DNA of 64,000 nucleotides from Vogesella indigofera (GCF_003633895.1 NZ_RBID01000011.1:434001-498000), one strand, 5' to 3'. Counted from the stretch's first letter, positions 34,773 to 42,759 are shown. Translations and numbers: made by a program. Notes: a model not told the origin generated them from the sequence alone.

Positions 34773-34837
34773 ATCGTCTCCGTATTCGTTAATCAGGCCG
34801 GCGGTGCCGGTCTTTCGTTTATAGCGGCCGCTGCGCC

Positions 34838-35401
34838 TCACAGAATCAGCTCCTGTACCTTGAGGATGCCGCCGGCCGCGTCACTGATGGCAACCCATGC
34901 CGCCGCTGGCGCGGTTTCTTCCAGCCACATTTCACCGGGTGCCAGCACCAGCACCGCGTCGGCGTAGTTACCACCTGGCGCCATCAGCGCCACGTTGGTG
35001 GTGCCGCTATTCAGCACCCGCACGGCCACGCGGTCAGCGCGGGCGGTGCACACCACTTTTTCAGCGGCACCGATGGCGGTGATCATGGGTTTGTTCAGAA
35101 CGGTTCCCGCGCCGCGCACGGTGGCCGACACTTCGCCGGCGATGCGGTTGGAGCCGGCAGAGCCATCGGACAGGATGATTTTGACCAGCTGGTCAACCGG
35201 GCTGATCAGCTCGATGCGATCGAAACCGTCCAGCTTGCAGTAGAAGCCTTCCAGCACGGCTTCGGCGGTGGACTGCACGCGGCCGCCGCTCATGAAGCGG
35301 ATGTCCAGCGCCGCCGGCGCGGTCACCAGCTGCAGGAAGTTGTTGGGCACGTTCAGCACCCACGGCTGATTCGCCAACAGGATTTGACTGATGGTCTGCA
35401 T
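34838..35401 (-). CDS. prophage structural protein, candidate vertex/penton
   Basis: 187 residues (MQTISQILLANQPWVLNVPN). Hydrophilic and beta-strand-like throughout, no membrane segment. It lies between the capsid block and the collar-domain gene. It could be the penton base or the spike stalk, equivalent in role to PM2 P1; this rests on position and composition only. The ATG at 35401 overlaps the upstream stop; a GTG one codon earlier is possible. Confidence 0.6.
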   Translation of the reverse strand: MQTISQILLANQPWVLNVPNNFLQLVTAPAALDIRFMSGGRVQSTAEAVLEGFYCKLDGFDRIELISPVDQLVKIILSDGSAGSNRIAGEVSATVRGAGTVLNKPMITAIGAAEKVVCTARADRVAVRVLNSGTTNVALMAPGGNYADAVLVLAPGEMWLEETAPAAAWVAISDAAGGILKVQELIL

Positions 35402-35838
35402 CACACGCCCCCTTTCTTGAATGCGGCCAGCGCCACCATGCCGACGACAATGAAGCCGACCACCTGCAGCAGCTGCTTGCTGCCCTGCACGTCCTTGGAC
35501 AGCTCGGTTTCGCGTGCCTGCTGGTAGATGCCGCCGACGCTCGAAAGCGTTTCCTGCATGTTCTTGGTGGTCTCTGCGGTGGCTTTTTCAAAGAACCATT
35601 TCGAGGCGTTCAGCACCTCGCCAAACTCCTTGTTCGCCAGCTCGCGGCCAGTCTTGGCAAGGTCGAGTGCGCCGGCGATGGCGCCTCCGTCCAGAATGCT
35701 GACGTTCATCGGCGCGCTGCCGTAGTTGGCGATGGCGCTGCCGCCGGCGCCGGTGGCCTGCCGGCCATCGATGGTGGTGTTGTTGTTGGTGGTGTGGCTG
35801 CTGGAGCTGTTGCCAGAGCCGAACGAGAACAAGCCCAT
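35401..35838 (-). CDS. prophage membrane protein with C-terminal anchor, 145 residues
   Basis: Ser/Asn/Thr-rich N terminus (GSGNSSSSHTTNNNTTIDG), a helical middle (EVLNASKWFFEKATAETTKN), and a C-terminal membrane helix (LLQVVGFIVVGMVALAAF) ending KKGGV. Likely a virion-membrane protein. Adjacent to the preceding gene with no gap (stop at 35839, start at 35838). Confidence 0.65.
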   Translation of the reverse strand: MGLFSFGSGNSSSSHTTNNNTTIDGRQATGAGGSAIANYGSAPMNVSILDGGAIAGALDLAKTGRELANKEFGEVLNASKWFFEKATAETTKNMQETLSSVGGIYQQARETELSKDVQGSKQLLQVVGFIVVGMVALAAFKKGGV

Positions 35839-36069
35839 TTAGCGCCCCTTCTTCCAGATCAACACCGCCGCCAGCACCACGGCGCCGATGATCAGCGCGC
35901 GGGTGGTGCTTTCCGGCTGGGTGTAGGTGCCGTAATTGACCGTCCAGTTGCTGCCGTCCAGCGTTCCCGACGAACGGGCAGAGCCGAACGGCGATTGATC
36001 AGGTGCGCGGGCGGCTTGCGCCACCTGCCCCGCGCCCTGACTCATCATCATCATGGTTGCCGGATCCAT
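35839..36069 (-). CDS. prophage membrane protein, 76 residues
   Basis: MDPATMMMMSQGAGQVAQAA start, polar middle, and a C-terminal membrane helix (ALIIGAVVLAAVLIWKKGR). Same polarity as its neighbours: soluble N terminus, C-terminal anchor with basic end. Probable virion-membrane component. Confidence 0.65.
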   Translation of the reverse strand: MDPATMMMMSQGAGQVAQAARAPDQSPFGSARSSGTLDGSNWTVNYGTYTQPESTTRALIIGAVVLAAVLIWKKGR

Positions 36070-36070
36070 A

Positions 36071-36388
36071 TCAGTCCTTCAGCACCACGACCAGCACCAC
36101 CAGCCCCACCGCGACAAAGATGCCTGGCACGATGAAACGCGACAGGCCGGTATCGACGGTGCCGGCACCGAACAAGCTGCCGTCCTCGGCCTGCAGCATC
36201 ATCTGCCGCTCGGCCAGCCGTGTCGGTGCGTTGTACTCGGCGTCGATACGGGACTTGGCGTAGAAGCTAAGAAGGTCCTGCGCCACGCCGCCCCAGCCGT
36301 CAAACAGGCCGCCGCCACCGCTTACGCCTTGTTCCATGGTCTTTGTCCCCGCCAGCGCGTTGATGTGAGCGTCGAAGTATTCATCCAT
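36071..36388 (-). CDS. prophage membrane protein, 105 residues
   Basis: Starts MDEYFDAHINALAGTKTMEQ, has a Gly-rich patch (SGGGGLFDGWGG) and a C-terminal helix (FIVPGIFVAVGLVVLVVVLKD). Directly follows the capsid gene by nine bases. A good candidate for a protein linking the capsid to the internal membrane. Confidence 0.65.
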   Translation of the reverse strand: MDEYFDAHINALAGTKTMEQGVSGGGGLFDGWGGVAQDLLSFYAKSRIDAEYNAPTRLAERQMMLQAEDGSLFGAGTVDTGLSRFIVPGIFVAVGLVVLVVVLKD

Positions 36389-36397
36389 GCAGCCCCC

Positions 36398-37228
36398 TTA
36401 CAGGTTGCCGATGGCGTCAACGCATTCGACGTAGAGGTACATCTGGCCGGCGCTGGACAGCAGCAATTCCAACAGCAGGTTGCGCACGGCGGCGCCGCGC
36501 GTGTCGAGCATGTTGGATTGGTTGCCTTCGACGATGAAATCCAGCGTGTAGATGCTGGCCTGTGGCACGCGCTCGTATTCGCCCTGGCGGAAGCGGTTCA
36601 GATCGTCCGGCGATTCGAACACCACGAGGCCGTTTTGCTTCAGCGTGGCTTCGCTGACGATGTTGGCGCCGCCCGGGCCGATCACATGGATGCGCTTGAT
36701 CAGGGTGCCGTTGGTGCCCTTCGGCAGCGAGTCGATCACGAACTTGCCGGCGGTGGCCGCCGACACCGGATACTGCTGCAGCTTGGCGCAGATGAACTCG
36801 ACGCCACGATCAACGCTGCCGGCTTGCGAATCGTCCAGCTCCGCCCACGCTTCCAGCACCGGCGCGGTGGCGCCGCCGATCTTCACTTCCAGCGTGAAGG
36901 AGTTGATTTTGCTGGTATCCAGCGCACCCAGCATTTCGCCGTTGATGGTGCGGGCGCGGATTTCGGAGAAGTCGATGGTCAGGAACTTGGCATCGTCTTT
37001 GATGCCGCGGTATTTGTTCATCAGGTCGAGGTCGGAGCCGGTGGCCTGAATGATGGTTTTGCCCTGCACCTTCACCTTGATGTCCAGCAGGTGCGCCTTG
37101 GTGAAGCTGGTGCCGGTCAGGCGCAGGATGATGCGCTTGTACGCTGGGCCCGTCATCAGGTTAACGGTCGCGGTCACGTTGGCCGCGACGTTGGAGAACG
37201 GGTTGCACTTCTGGAGATACTTGGACAT
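36398..37228 (-). CDS. candidate major capsid protein, PM2 P2-like double jelly-roll
   Basis: 276 residues, close to the roughly 270 of corticovirus P2. It has no membrane segment and alternates short beta-like strands (TATVNLMTG, YKRIILRLTG, DIKVKVQGKTII; later LIKRIHVIGPGG, YTLDFIVEGN). The N terminus (LQKCNPFSNVAANVTATVNL) and the C-terminal YTLDFIVEGN...LLLELLL pattern resemble PM2 P2 as I remember it. Placement upstream of a string of small membrane proteins and downstream of the packaging ATPase also fits. GGAAACACGAC precedes the ATG. Calling the fold needs a structure prediction. Confidence 0.72.
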   Translation of the reverse strand: MSKYLQKCNPFSNVAANVTATVNLMTGPAYKRIILRLTGTSFTKAHLLDIKVKVQGKTIIQATGSDLDLMNKYRGIKDDAKFLTIDFSEIRARTINGEMLGALDTSKINSFTLEVKIGGATAPVLEAWAELDDSQAGSVDRGVEFICAKLQQYPVSAATAGKFVIDSLPKGTNGTLIKRIHVIGPGGANIVSEATLKQNGLVVFESPDDLNRFRQGEYERVPQASIYTLDFIVEGNQSNMLDTRGAAVRNLLLELLLSSAGQMYLYVECVDAIGNL

Positions 37229-37264
37229 GTCGTGTTTCCTTAACGGTTGGCGTTCGGTGAGCGG

Positions 37265-37369
37265 TTAACCGCCGACAACGACTTTGCGAACCGGTGCAAC
37301 GCGGAAGATCACGGCAACCAGAATGGCGACCGGAACGGCCAGAGTCAGAACCTGTTTGATGTTAGGCAT
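37265..37369 (-). CDS. prophage mini membrane protein, 34 residues
   Basis: MPNIKQVLTLAVPVAILVAV followed by IFRVAPVRKVVVGG. One helix with a basic end. AAAGGGGCGCAC precedes the start. First gene of the structural operon, immediately upstream of the capsid gene. Comparable one-helix peptides are abundant in PM2-like virions. Confidence 0.6.
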   Translation of the reverse strand: MPNIKQVLTLAVPVAILVAVIFRVAPVRKVVVGG

Positions 37370-37444
37370 GTGCGCCCCTTTCGTTATGTGTACGGGATGA
37401 GGCTTCATGGTTTCCTGTTGTCCAACGGGCGGCAATCCCCCCTT

Positions 37445-37463
37445 CCCCGTAACCGTTACGGGG
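37445..37463. repeat. palindrome CCCCGTAAC-C-GTTACGGGG
   Basis: Perfect 9-bp arms around one base, in the non-coding gap ahead of the structural operon. Related palindromes with the core GTAACSGTTAC occur at 38659-38669 and 40174-40190. A candidate operator or origin-related site of the element. Confidence 0.6.
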
Positions 37464-37477
37464 ATTTGGCCGAAAAA

Positions 37478-37497
37478 AAACCGCCCGAAGGCGGTTT
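37478..37497 (-). terminator. terminator separating early and structural operons
   Basis: AAACCGCC / GGCGGTTT stem with loop CGAA. In the minus direction it is followed by a run of eight Ts. It would stop leftward early transcripts before the capsid genes. Confidence 0.85.
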
Positions 37498-37540
37498 GAT
37501 GTGGTTTCATCACCACACATCCAATGACAAAGGCTAGTTT

Positions 37541-37936
37541 ATGGACGCTGCAATATTGCTTCTGCAACTTATCTCACAGAATCCCCAGCTCATTCCCGAT
37601 GCCGCTGAGCAGTACCGTTCACCTGGTCAAGTTCAAGTGGCCGAGCTAAACGGAAGCTTGGCCGACTTTGCTATGCAAAGCCTCACCTGCTACCACAAAA
37701 CCGCGCGATTCCGTGGCGTTGACCTGCTCGGTCACCAGTGGAACCAGCAGTACAAATATGGCGCCGAGCAGTCCATCATCTTCAGGGTTTACTTTGAGGG
37801 CATGAGCGGCACGCCATACCAGATGATTGTTGCCGGCATGAAGAGCGGTAGCCGTGTCAGAACGGCGGTGATTCGTGAAAACACGGTTATCCCGTACAAC
37901 CGGCACTGCGAATTGGAGCAGTGGACAGCAACGTAG
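37541..37936 (+). CDS. plus-strand accessory gene inside the prophage, unknown function
   Basis: 131 residues (MDAAILLLQLISQNPQLIPD...), soluble, with AELNGSLADFAMQSLTCYHK and a C-terminal VIRENTVIPYNRHCELEQWT. It is the only plus-strand gene in the interior of the element, flanked by a terminator and the convergent ATPase end (two-base gap), and has weaker GC bias than its neighbours. That placement is typical of a moron or immunity gene. No family recognised. Confidence 0.65.
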   Translation: MDAAILLLQLISQNPQLIPDAAEQYRSPGQVQVAELNGSLADFAMQSLTCYHKTARFRGVDLLGHQWNQQYKYGAEQSIIFRVYFEGMSGTPYQMIVAGMKSGSRVRTAVIRENTVIPYNRHCELEQWTAT

Positions 37937-37938
37937 CT

Positions 37939-38589
37939 TCACCCCTTTGTGATCACCCCCTCCCGCATGTCGCGGGCAATCCAGCTGTAACCGGTCAGCG
38001 CGGTGATGTCGGCCAGCGGCAGGTCGAGGAACTGCGCCAGATTGATCCGGTCGGGCTGGTAGTTGAGCCGGTGCGTGCGGACGTGAGTGGCGTTGCCCAG
38101 GAAGTGCTTATCGATGCTGGCCGGCCGCTGACTGGTGCCGTACACCATCAGGCCACGGTGGCGCCCCTGGGTGCTGATCTGCCGCCATGCACCGGGCGCG
38201 TGGCTGGGGCTGGTCACGTCCGATAGCTCCTCGGCGATGAACAGCACGTCGCCGGCAGCGAATACCAGCTGGCACAGCGCCGCGAACTTCTCTTTCAGCG
38301 CCTTCTCATCCATCGTCTTCGGCCGGTACGCCAGCTTCACCCGCTTGCCGCTACGCAGGCCGGCCAGCACATCGGCAAGCCGGCTGGTCGGTGTCGCCAG
38401 TTCGCCATACTCTTCGCGGGCGTCCCATATCACCAGCCGTTTCGGCTTCAGGCGCTTGACCTGGCTTTTGACGTAGTGGCTCTTGCCGCTGCCGGATGCG
38501 CCCATCACCGCCTCGATGTGCGCCTGATTGTCGCAGCCGGCGGTGGGCGGCTTCTGGCGCTCGATTTCCAACGATGCCCGGATACGCAT
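37939..38589 (-). CDS. prophage genome-packaging ATPase (A32/PM2 P9-like or Zot-like)
   Basis: 216 residues from MRIRASLEIERQ; an ATG eight codons upstream also exists, but the TGATG overlap with the preceding stop favours 38589. Walker A GASGSGKS is at residues 30-37 and a Walker B-like DVLFIAEE at 114-121, followed by GLMVYGTSQRPASIDK (sensor-like Q). FtsK/HerA-type packaging ATPases of membrane-containing phages have this size and order. Zot proteins of filamentous phages are related, but usually longer and with a membrane helix, which is missing here. Confidence 0.82.
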   Translation of the reverse strand: MRIRASLEIERQKPPTAGCDNQAHIEAVMGASGSGKSHYVKSQVKRLKPKRLVIWDAREEYGELATPTSRLADVLAGLRSGKRVKLAYRPKTMDEKALKEKFAALCQLVFAAGDVLFIAEELSDVTSPSHAPGAWRQISTQGRHRGLMVYGTSQRPASIDKHFLGNATHVRTHRLNYQPDRINLAQFLDLPLADITALTGYSWIARDMREGVITKG

Positions 38590-39131
38590 CAGGCTACTTT
38601 CACATGCTGCCACGTCGGCAGTTTGGCCGCAGGGTCGTCAGCAGCTGGCGGCTGCTCGGTAACGGTTACGGGCGCGGCTGGCGCGGTAACGGGCTTGCGC
38701 TCGGCGTCCTGCCGTGCGGCGATGTCGGCTTTGATGCCGGCGTACACGCCAACGCCGAAGGTGGCGCAGGTCACCAGCGCGCCCAGCTCGGCGCCGTACT
38801 GCGTCAGCCAGCCACCGGCCTGCATCCCGTACTTGTCCAGCACCGCGCCGACGCTGGCCGCCACCTGCTGGCACTTGTCCGGCGATGCGGACTGTTCCAG
38901 CGACGGAAAGTAGACCTTGCCCATCGCCACGCCCACATCCAGCAGCATCGCCACGCACTGCGCGTTGCCCATGTCGGCCGGCGCCGGCGCTTGACCTGGC
39001 TGGAACTCCTCGCCGGCCTCGGCCGGCGGGTTCAGCGCGGCGTCCTGCTCGGCCACCAGCGCGTCCAGCTCGCGGTTGGCCAACTGCTCGTTGTTGTCCT
39101 GGGTGGTGTCGATTTTGTCTTTGGTGCTCAT
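38589..39131 (-). CDS. prophage protein with one membrane helix, 180 residues
   Basis: Starts MSTKDKIDTTQDNNEQLANR, acidic first half, one hydrophobic helix (LGALVTCATFGVGVYAGI, around residue 125), then an Ala/Pro-rich tail (APAAPVTVTEQPPAADDPAA). The start at 39131 overlaps the upstream stop by ATGA; the longer upstream extension is a shadow reading. Probably a membrane-bound component; not recognised. Confidence 0.65.
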   Translation of the reverse strand: MSTKDKIDTTQDNNEQLANRELDALVAEQDAALNPPAEAGEEFQPGQAPAPADMGNAQCVAMLLDVGVAMGKVYFPSLEQSASPDKCQQVAASVGAVLDKYGMQAGGWLTQYGAELGALVTCATFGVGVYAGIKADIAARQDAERKPVTAPAAPVTVTEQPPAADDPAAKLPTWQHVKVA

Positions 39132-39403
39132 GCTGGGATTCCTGTCAGTTGCTCGAAAATGCTTTTCGGTTTCGGTGCGGCGGGTGCCGCCTCTGGTGCT
39201 GCCGGCACGGTGGTGGCGGGCGCCGCCGCCGGCCGCAGCTTGCGGCGCATTCCGTCCGCTTGCGCCTCGGTGCGGGTGAACAGCTGCAGCTTGCAGCCGT
39301 GGCGGCAGAACAGCAGCGGGCGGCCGGCCTTGTCCTCTTTCACGTCGGACGAGGTGCCGCACAGCGGGCAGTCCATCTGCCCTAGCAGGTCGCCTTTAGC
39401 CAT
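39128..39403 (-). CDS. prophage zinc-ribbon protein, 91 residues
   Basis: MAKGDLLGQMDCPLCGTSSD has a CPLC pair and the LLFCRHGC segment a second C-x3-C pair, forming a zinc ribbon. The second half is an Ala/Pro-rich linker ending KSIFEQLTGIPA. Possibly a nucleic-acid-binding accessory of replication or late regulation. Coupled to neighbours on both sides. Confidence 0.68.
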   Translation of the reverse strand: MAKGDLLGQMDCPLCGTSSDVKEDKAGRPLLFCRHGCKLQLFTRTEAQADGMRRKLRPAAAPATTVPAAPEAAPAAPKPKSIFEQLTGIPA

Positions 39404-41676
39404 GCACGCGCCCTTTCGATTGGGTTTCCAGCGCCTGCACCTTGTCCTGCAGCTGGCGGATGGCCTTGGTTTGCGCTTCCACCATGTCCGACACTTCCAG
39501 CAGGTGTTGCACGGTGAAGTCGATCATGGTCACCGCCTGCTTGGCGAAGTCCTTCGCCCGCTGTGGCGCGTTGATCATGGTCGACGATTCCAGCAGCAGC
39601 GCTGCCGCCTTGAGTTTTTCGAGTTCCTTCATGTGGTTTTATCCCCGCTATGCCTTGTTGATGCCAACCGGCGACGTGCTGCCGCCCCTTTACCAATGCC
39701 CAGCTGATGCGGCGCGCCATTGTGGCCGCGTCCTGCACCTGCTGGATGTACTGAGTCACTCCGCCCGCGTCATCAATGGCGCGGCGTGTTTCTGTCTTGC
39801 GCTGCACCGCCTCGCGATAGCGCGGCACCGCGTCTGCTTTCAGGTGCGCGGGCTGATCGTGCGCGCCCACCCACGACGGCAACTCGTCCTCGCCGCACCA
39901 GTCGGGGAAGAAGTTTTCTTCCAGCGCCTCGCGCACCTCTTCCGGCATGTTCAGCGGCTGTCCGCTGTTGATGCTGTCCAGCCATTCCAGCCACTCGGGC
40001 TTGAATTCCGGCTTGAATTCGGCGGTCTCGGCCGATTCCGTACAGTTATTGACAGGACTCCGAGGGCTTGCGGCTTCGCCGCTGCGCTGTAAAACCCACT
40101 CATGCACACGGCTGATGGCTACCGCGCCCGTTTCAAATTCCATGACGCCCTTTGTCACGTCCGGACGTGCTTCCCCGTAACGGTTACGGGCTTCGGCGTG
40201 CGCCACCTTCCACAGCGTCAGCGGTAAATCCGCCCGCTTCACCGTTGGCCCACCCATCAGGCGGATGAAGGTGTTCCAGTGGCCGGCATCCGCCGCCGCC
40301 ACCGCATCGTCCAGCACGGAGGTCACCGGAGGCAGGCCGCGCAGCTCACGCCACAGCGCGGCGCCCAGCTTCTCCGCCTCGTCGACCTCGCCGGCCTGCC
40401 AGCGGCGCAGCTCACGCCAGATCATCACCGGCGCCCCGCCGATCTGCTGAAACTGGCGGCTACGCCACGTCGCCGCCCAGCCCTCAACGCGGCAAGCGGT
40501 TTCGCTGGCGTCGGTGCCTGGCACCGCCTCGTGGTCGTCGCCGACGCTATCGCCGGTGGTCTTCAGGCCATCGACGTTCTTGGAGATGTACTTGGAGATG
40601 TAGCCGACGGCGCTGCCCTCGCTCCAGTCGATGGCCTTCACTGTGAAGCGGTGCTTCTCTGCACCTGGCTCGTTGCCGTCCATCTTCATGGCGTGCTTGC
40701 GCATCACCGCACGCACGGTGTCAACGTGGCGCTGCTCCATGAACATCAGCATGTGCCAGTGCGGCGTACCGTCGTGGTGCGGCTCCACCACGCGGAAGCC
40801 ATAAATCTTGATGTCCTTGCGGTGCAGCTCGGCACGAATGCGTGACCAGACGCCGCAAAGGTATTGCTGCGCCTCGCGCGGCTTGTTCTCGGGGTCGTAC
40901 TTGGGATTCGGCTTGACGGCTTTTTCGCCGACCTTGATAAAGGCGTGGAATTTTGACGGGCAGGTCAGCGTGTAGAACTCGGCGGCGTGGCCGACGCCCT
41001 TGGCGATCAGCTCAAAGCCGACGATGCGTGTCATCAGCTCCGCCTTGCGGATGTCGGGGTTCGAGGTCGACACCGCCGACAGCTCTTCCAGCGTGTACTG
41101 CTGCCCCAGCTCGTTGACCGCCACCATCGACTGCAGCAGCGCCCTGTTGCGGCGCTTCTGTGCCGCGCGGCGGCGCATCGCGTCGTGGCTGCAGTACAGG
41201 CCGGCGCGCTTGTGAACGTGGCCGATGTCGATTGCCAGCGTCTCGCACGCCACCGCCAGACTGCGGCGCAGCTGGCGGCGCCACCAACCGGCGTCCGACA
41301 TCCGCGCCCACTTGGCCGCGTCATCGTCACCGGCCGGCATCGGCGCACCGTTGGCGACGGCGAAGGCATTCAGCCACGCCAGATCGCGACCGCGGTATTG
41401 CTGCTGCTGGACAAAGCCGGACAGCTTGCCGGCCTTCTCGATCAGGTCGGCATCGGAGGCGGTCAGATCAACGCCAGCCGGCACGCCCTTCACCAGACGC
41501 AGCAGCCAAAGGTTGGCCGCGCGCAGTGCATCGCTGTCACCCTTGGCGCGGCGGCCGTAGGCGCGGCGCACGTCCTGTGCCATCCGGCGCGGCAGAATAC
41601 CGATCTGCTCCTCTACCCACTTCGCCACCGGCAGCGAGGCGAGGCGGCGTTTTTCGTTCAGCGCGGCATCGATCAT
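39382..41676 (-). CDS. prophage rolling-circle replication initiator (HUH, gpA-like)
   Basis: 764 residues from ATG 41676, which overlaps the upstream TGA. HUH motif in EPHHDGTPHWHMLMFME (His306 and His308) and two catalytic tyrosines in GYISKYISKN (Y359 and Y363) define a superfamily-I rolling-circle initiator, as in phage P2 gpA and PM2 P12. It nicks the origin and should begin replication of the circular genome. The segment FYTLTCPSKFHAF is also typical. The last 80 or so codons overlap a second gene and look unlike selected protein, so the natural C terminus may be earlier or the tail recently extended. Confidence 0.88.
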   Translation of the reverse strand: MIDAALNEKRRLASLPVAKWVEEQIGILPRRMAQDVRRAYGRRAKGDSDALRAANLWLLRLVKGVPAGVDLTASDADLIEKAGKLSGFVQQQQYRGRDLAWLNAFAVANGAPMPAGDDDAAKWARMSDAGWWRRQLRRSLAVACETLAIDIGHVHKRAGLYCSHDAMRRRAAQKRRNRALLQSMVAVNELGQQYTLEELSAVSTSNPDIRKAELMTRIVGFELIAKGVGHAAEFYTLTCPSKFHAFIKVGEKAVKPNPKYDPENKPREAQQYLCGVWSRIRAELHRKDIKIYGFRVVEPHHDGTPHWHMLMFMEQRHVDTVRAVMRKHAMKMDGNEPGAEKHRFTVKAIDWSEGSAVGYISKYISKNVDGLKTTGDSVGDDHEAVPGTDASETACRVEGWAATWRSRQFQQIGGAPVMIWRELRRWQAGEVDEAEKLGAALWRELRGLPPVTSVLDDAVAAADAGHWNTFIRLMGGPTVKRADLPLTLWKVAHAEARNRYGEARPDVTKGVMEFETGAVAISRVHEWVLQRSGEAASPRSPVNNCTESAETAEFKPEFKPEWLEWLDSINSGQPLNMPEEVREALEENFFPDWCGEDELPSWVGAHDQPAHLKADAVPRYREAVQRKTETRRAIDDAGGVTQYIQQVQDAATMARRISWALVKGRQHVAGWHQQGIAGIKPHEGTRKTQGGSAAAGIVDHDQRATAGEGLRQAGGDHDRLHRATPAGSVGHGGSANQGHPPAAGQGAGAGNPIERARAWLKATC
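39396..39632 (-). CDS. prophage coiled-coil protein nested in the rep 3' end, 78 residues
   Basis: MKELEKLKAAALLLESSTMI followed by helical sequence with heptad-like pattern (DMVEAQTKAIRQLQDKVQAL). GGGGA lies nine bases before the ATG. The whole gene overlaps the last part of the replication gene in another frame. Its amino-acid make-up looks natural while the overlapped Rep tail is Gly/Gln/His-rich, so this frame is the better supported one here. Confidence 0.65.
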   Translation of the reverse strand: MKELEKLKAAALLLESSTMINAPQRAKDFAKQAVTMIDFTVQHLLEVSDMVEAQTKAIRQLQDKVQALETQSKGRVHG

Positions 41677-42203
41677 TTGGCACACCTAGCGGCCAGCTCA
41701 ACCAGCCACGCGGCCAACGGCTCAGGCGTGTGCTCACGGGCTGCTCTGGACAGCAGTTCTACGCGCCCTTCCGGCAGGCCCAGCACAAACGGCAATGCCG
41801 GAATGTCCTTTGGCTCACAGCCGACGATGTATAGCCATGTCGCTTTTGGTGCTCTGTGGCCGAAATGGCCTTGATAAATCGGCAGCGTCCATCCGCCGTA
41901 CTGGTCACGAACGCCAGGTGCCGGAAGTGTTGCCGCACCCCATAGTGTCGAGTTGGCCGGATGTTCCAGCACGCCGCCATGCTTGCGAACCTGTGCTACG
42001 GCAAAAAGTGCCAGCGCCTTTTCGTCATCGCGAGGCTTGGCGAACTGGCGCAGCCGTCCCCATGCACGGCAAGGCGGGTGTGCCACCACGGGCCGGCCGC
42101 CACTCCATGTGCGTGCGTCCCGCTTGATGTCGTACACATCACAGCCCCGCATCTGCTTGTAGACGGAGTCTTCGCGGGCAAAAAGCACGGCAACACCACT
42201 CAC
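41673..42203 (-). CDS. prophage protein with PPC motif, methyltransferase-like
   Basis: 176 residues starting at a GTG that overlaps the upstream stop (GTGA). It contains VVAHPPCRAWGRLRQFAKP, then GGVLEHPANSTLW, a pattern reminiscent of the PPC and ENV-like motifs of DNA cytosine methyltransferases but lacking an obvious SAM-binding FxGxG start. Proteins like this occur in many phages and are usually unannotated. A role in DNA modification or anti-restriction is speculative. Confidence 0.6.
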   Translation of the reverse strand: MSGVAVLFAREDSVYKQMRGCDVYDIKRDARTWSGGRPVVAHPPCRAWGRLRQFAKPRDDEKALALFAVAQVRKHGGVLEHPANSTLWGAATLPAPGVRDQYGGWTLPIYQGHFGHRAPKATWLYIVGCEPKDIPALPFVLGLPEGRVELLSRAAREHTPEPLAAWLVELAARCAK

Positions 42204-42571
42204 GCCGCCACCCTCCGCCCTGCCGGCGCCTTCGCCCCGTTGTGCAGACGTGCCGCCGCCACCCCGCTGTCAAACAGGCGGTTTTCCAGCTCCGCCCACA
42301 GCTGGCCGCACTGTGGCAGGAACAGGCTGACGGGCAGCTCGTGGCCGACCGCCAGCACGTTAATGCGCTGCTCCAGCTGGCCGATCATGCGCACGCCCTC
42401 CTGAATCTGGGCGATAGCGTCCAGCTGGGCGGGCGACAGCACCTGGGCGGTGAGTGATTCAACGGATACGAGATCAGGCAGGCGGCGCGATGGTGCCGGC
42501 TGTGACATGGCGAACTTCTCGGCCAGTGCGGACACTTTTGCGAGGAATTCCAGGCGGTGGTCTGTGGACAT
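42200..42571 (-). CDS. first gene of the prophage early operon, unknown function
   Basis: 123 residues (MSTDHRLEFLAKVSALAEKF...), mostly helical, no membrane segment, no motif recognised. It starts the long leftward operon and is divergent from the repressor-like gene at 42760, with about 190 bases between, where the early promoter and operator should lie. Confidence 0.6.
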   Translation of the reverse strand: MSTDHRLEFLAKVSALAEKFAMSQPAPSRRLPDLVSVESLTAQVLSPAQLDAIAQIQEGVRMIGQLEQRINVLAVGHELPVSLFLPQCGQLWAELENRLFDSGVAAARLHNGAKAPAGRRVAA

Positions 42572-42759
42572 GGTGCGAACCTTCAGCAGTCTAGGAACGC
42601 AAACCGTTGGGCGATGTCAGACGCTTAGGACAAGGCGCGGCGCTGGTTTGCGACGCAATGTTAGCGTTCAGCTATATCGAACGTCCGAGCCTGAAACACC
42701 TTCCGTAGTTGCCAAACCCTTGCTATACATCCGCCTAACGAAAACCGGAGATTTTTGAA

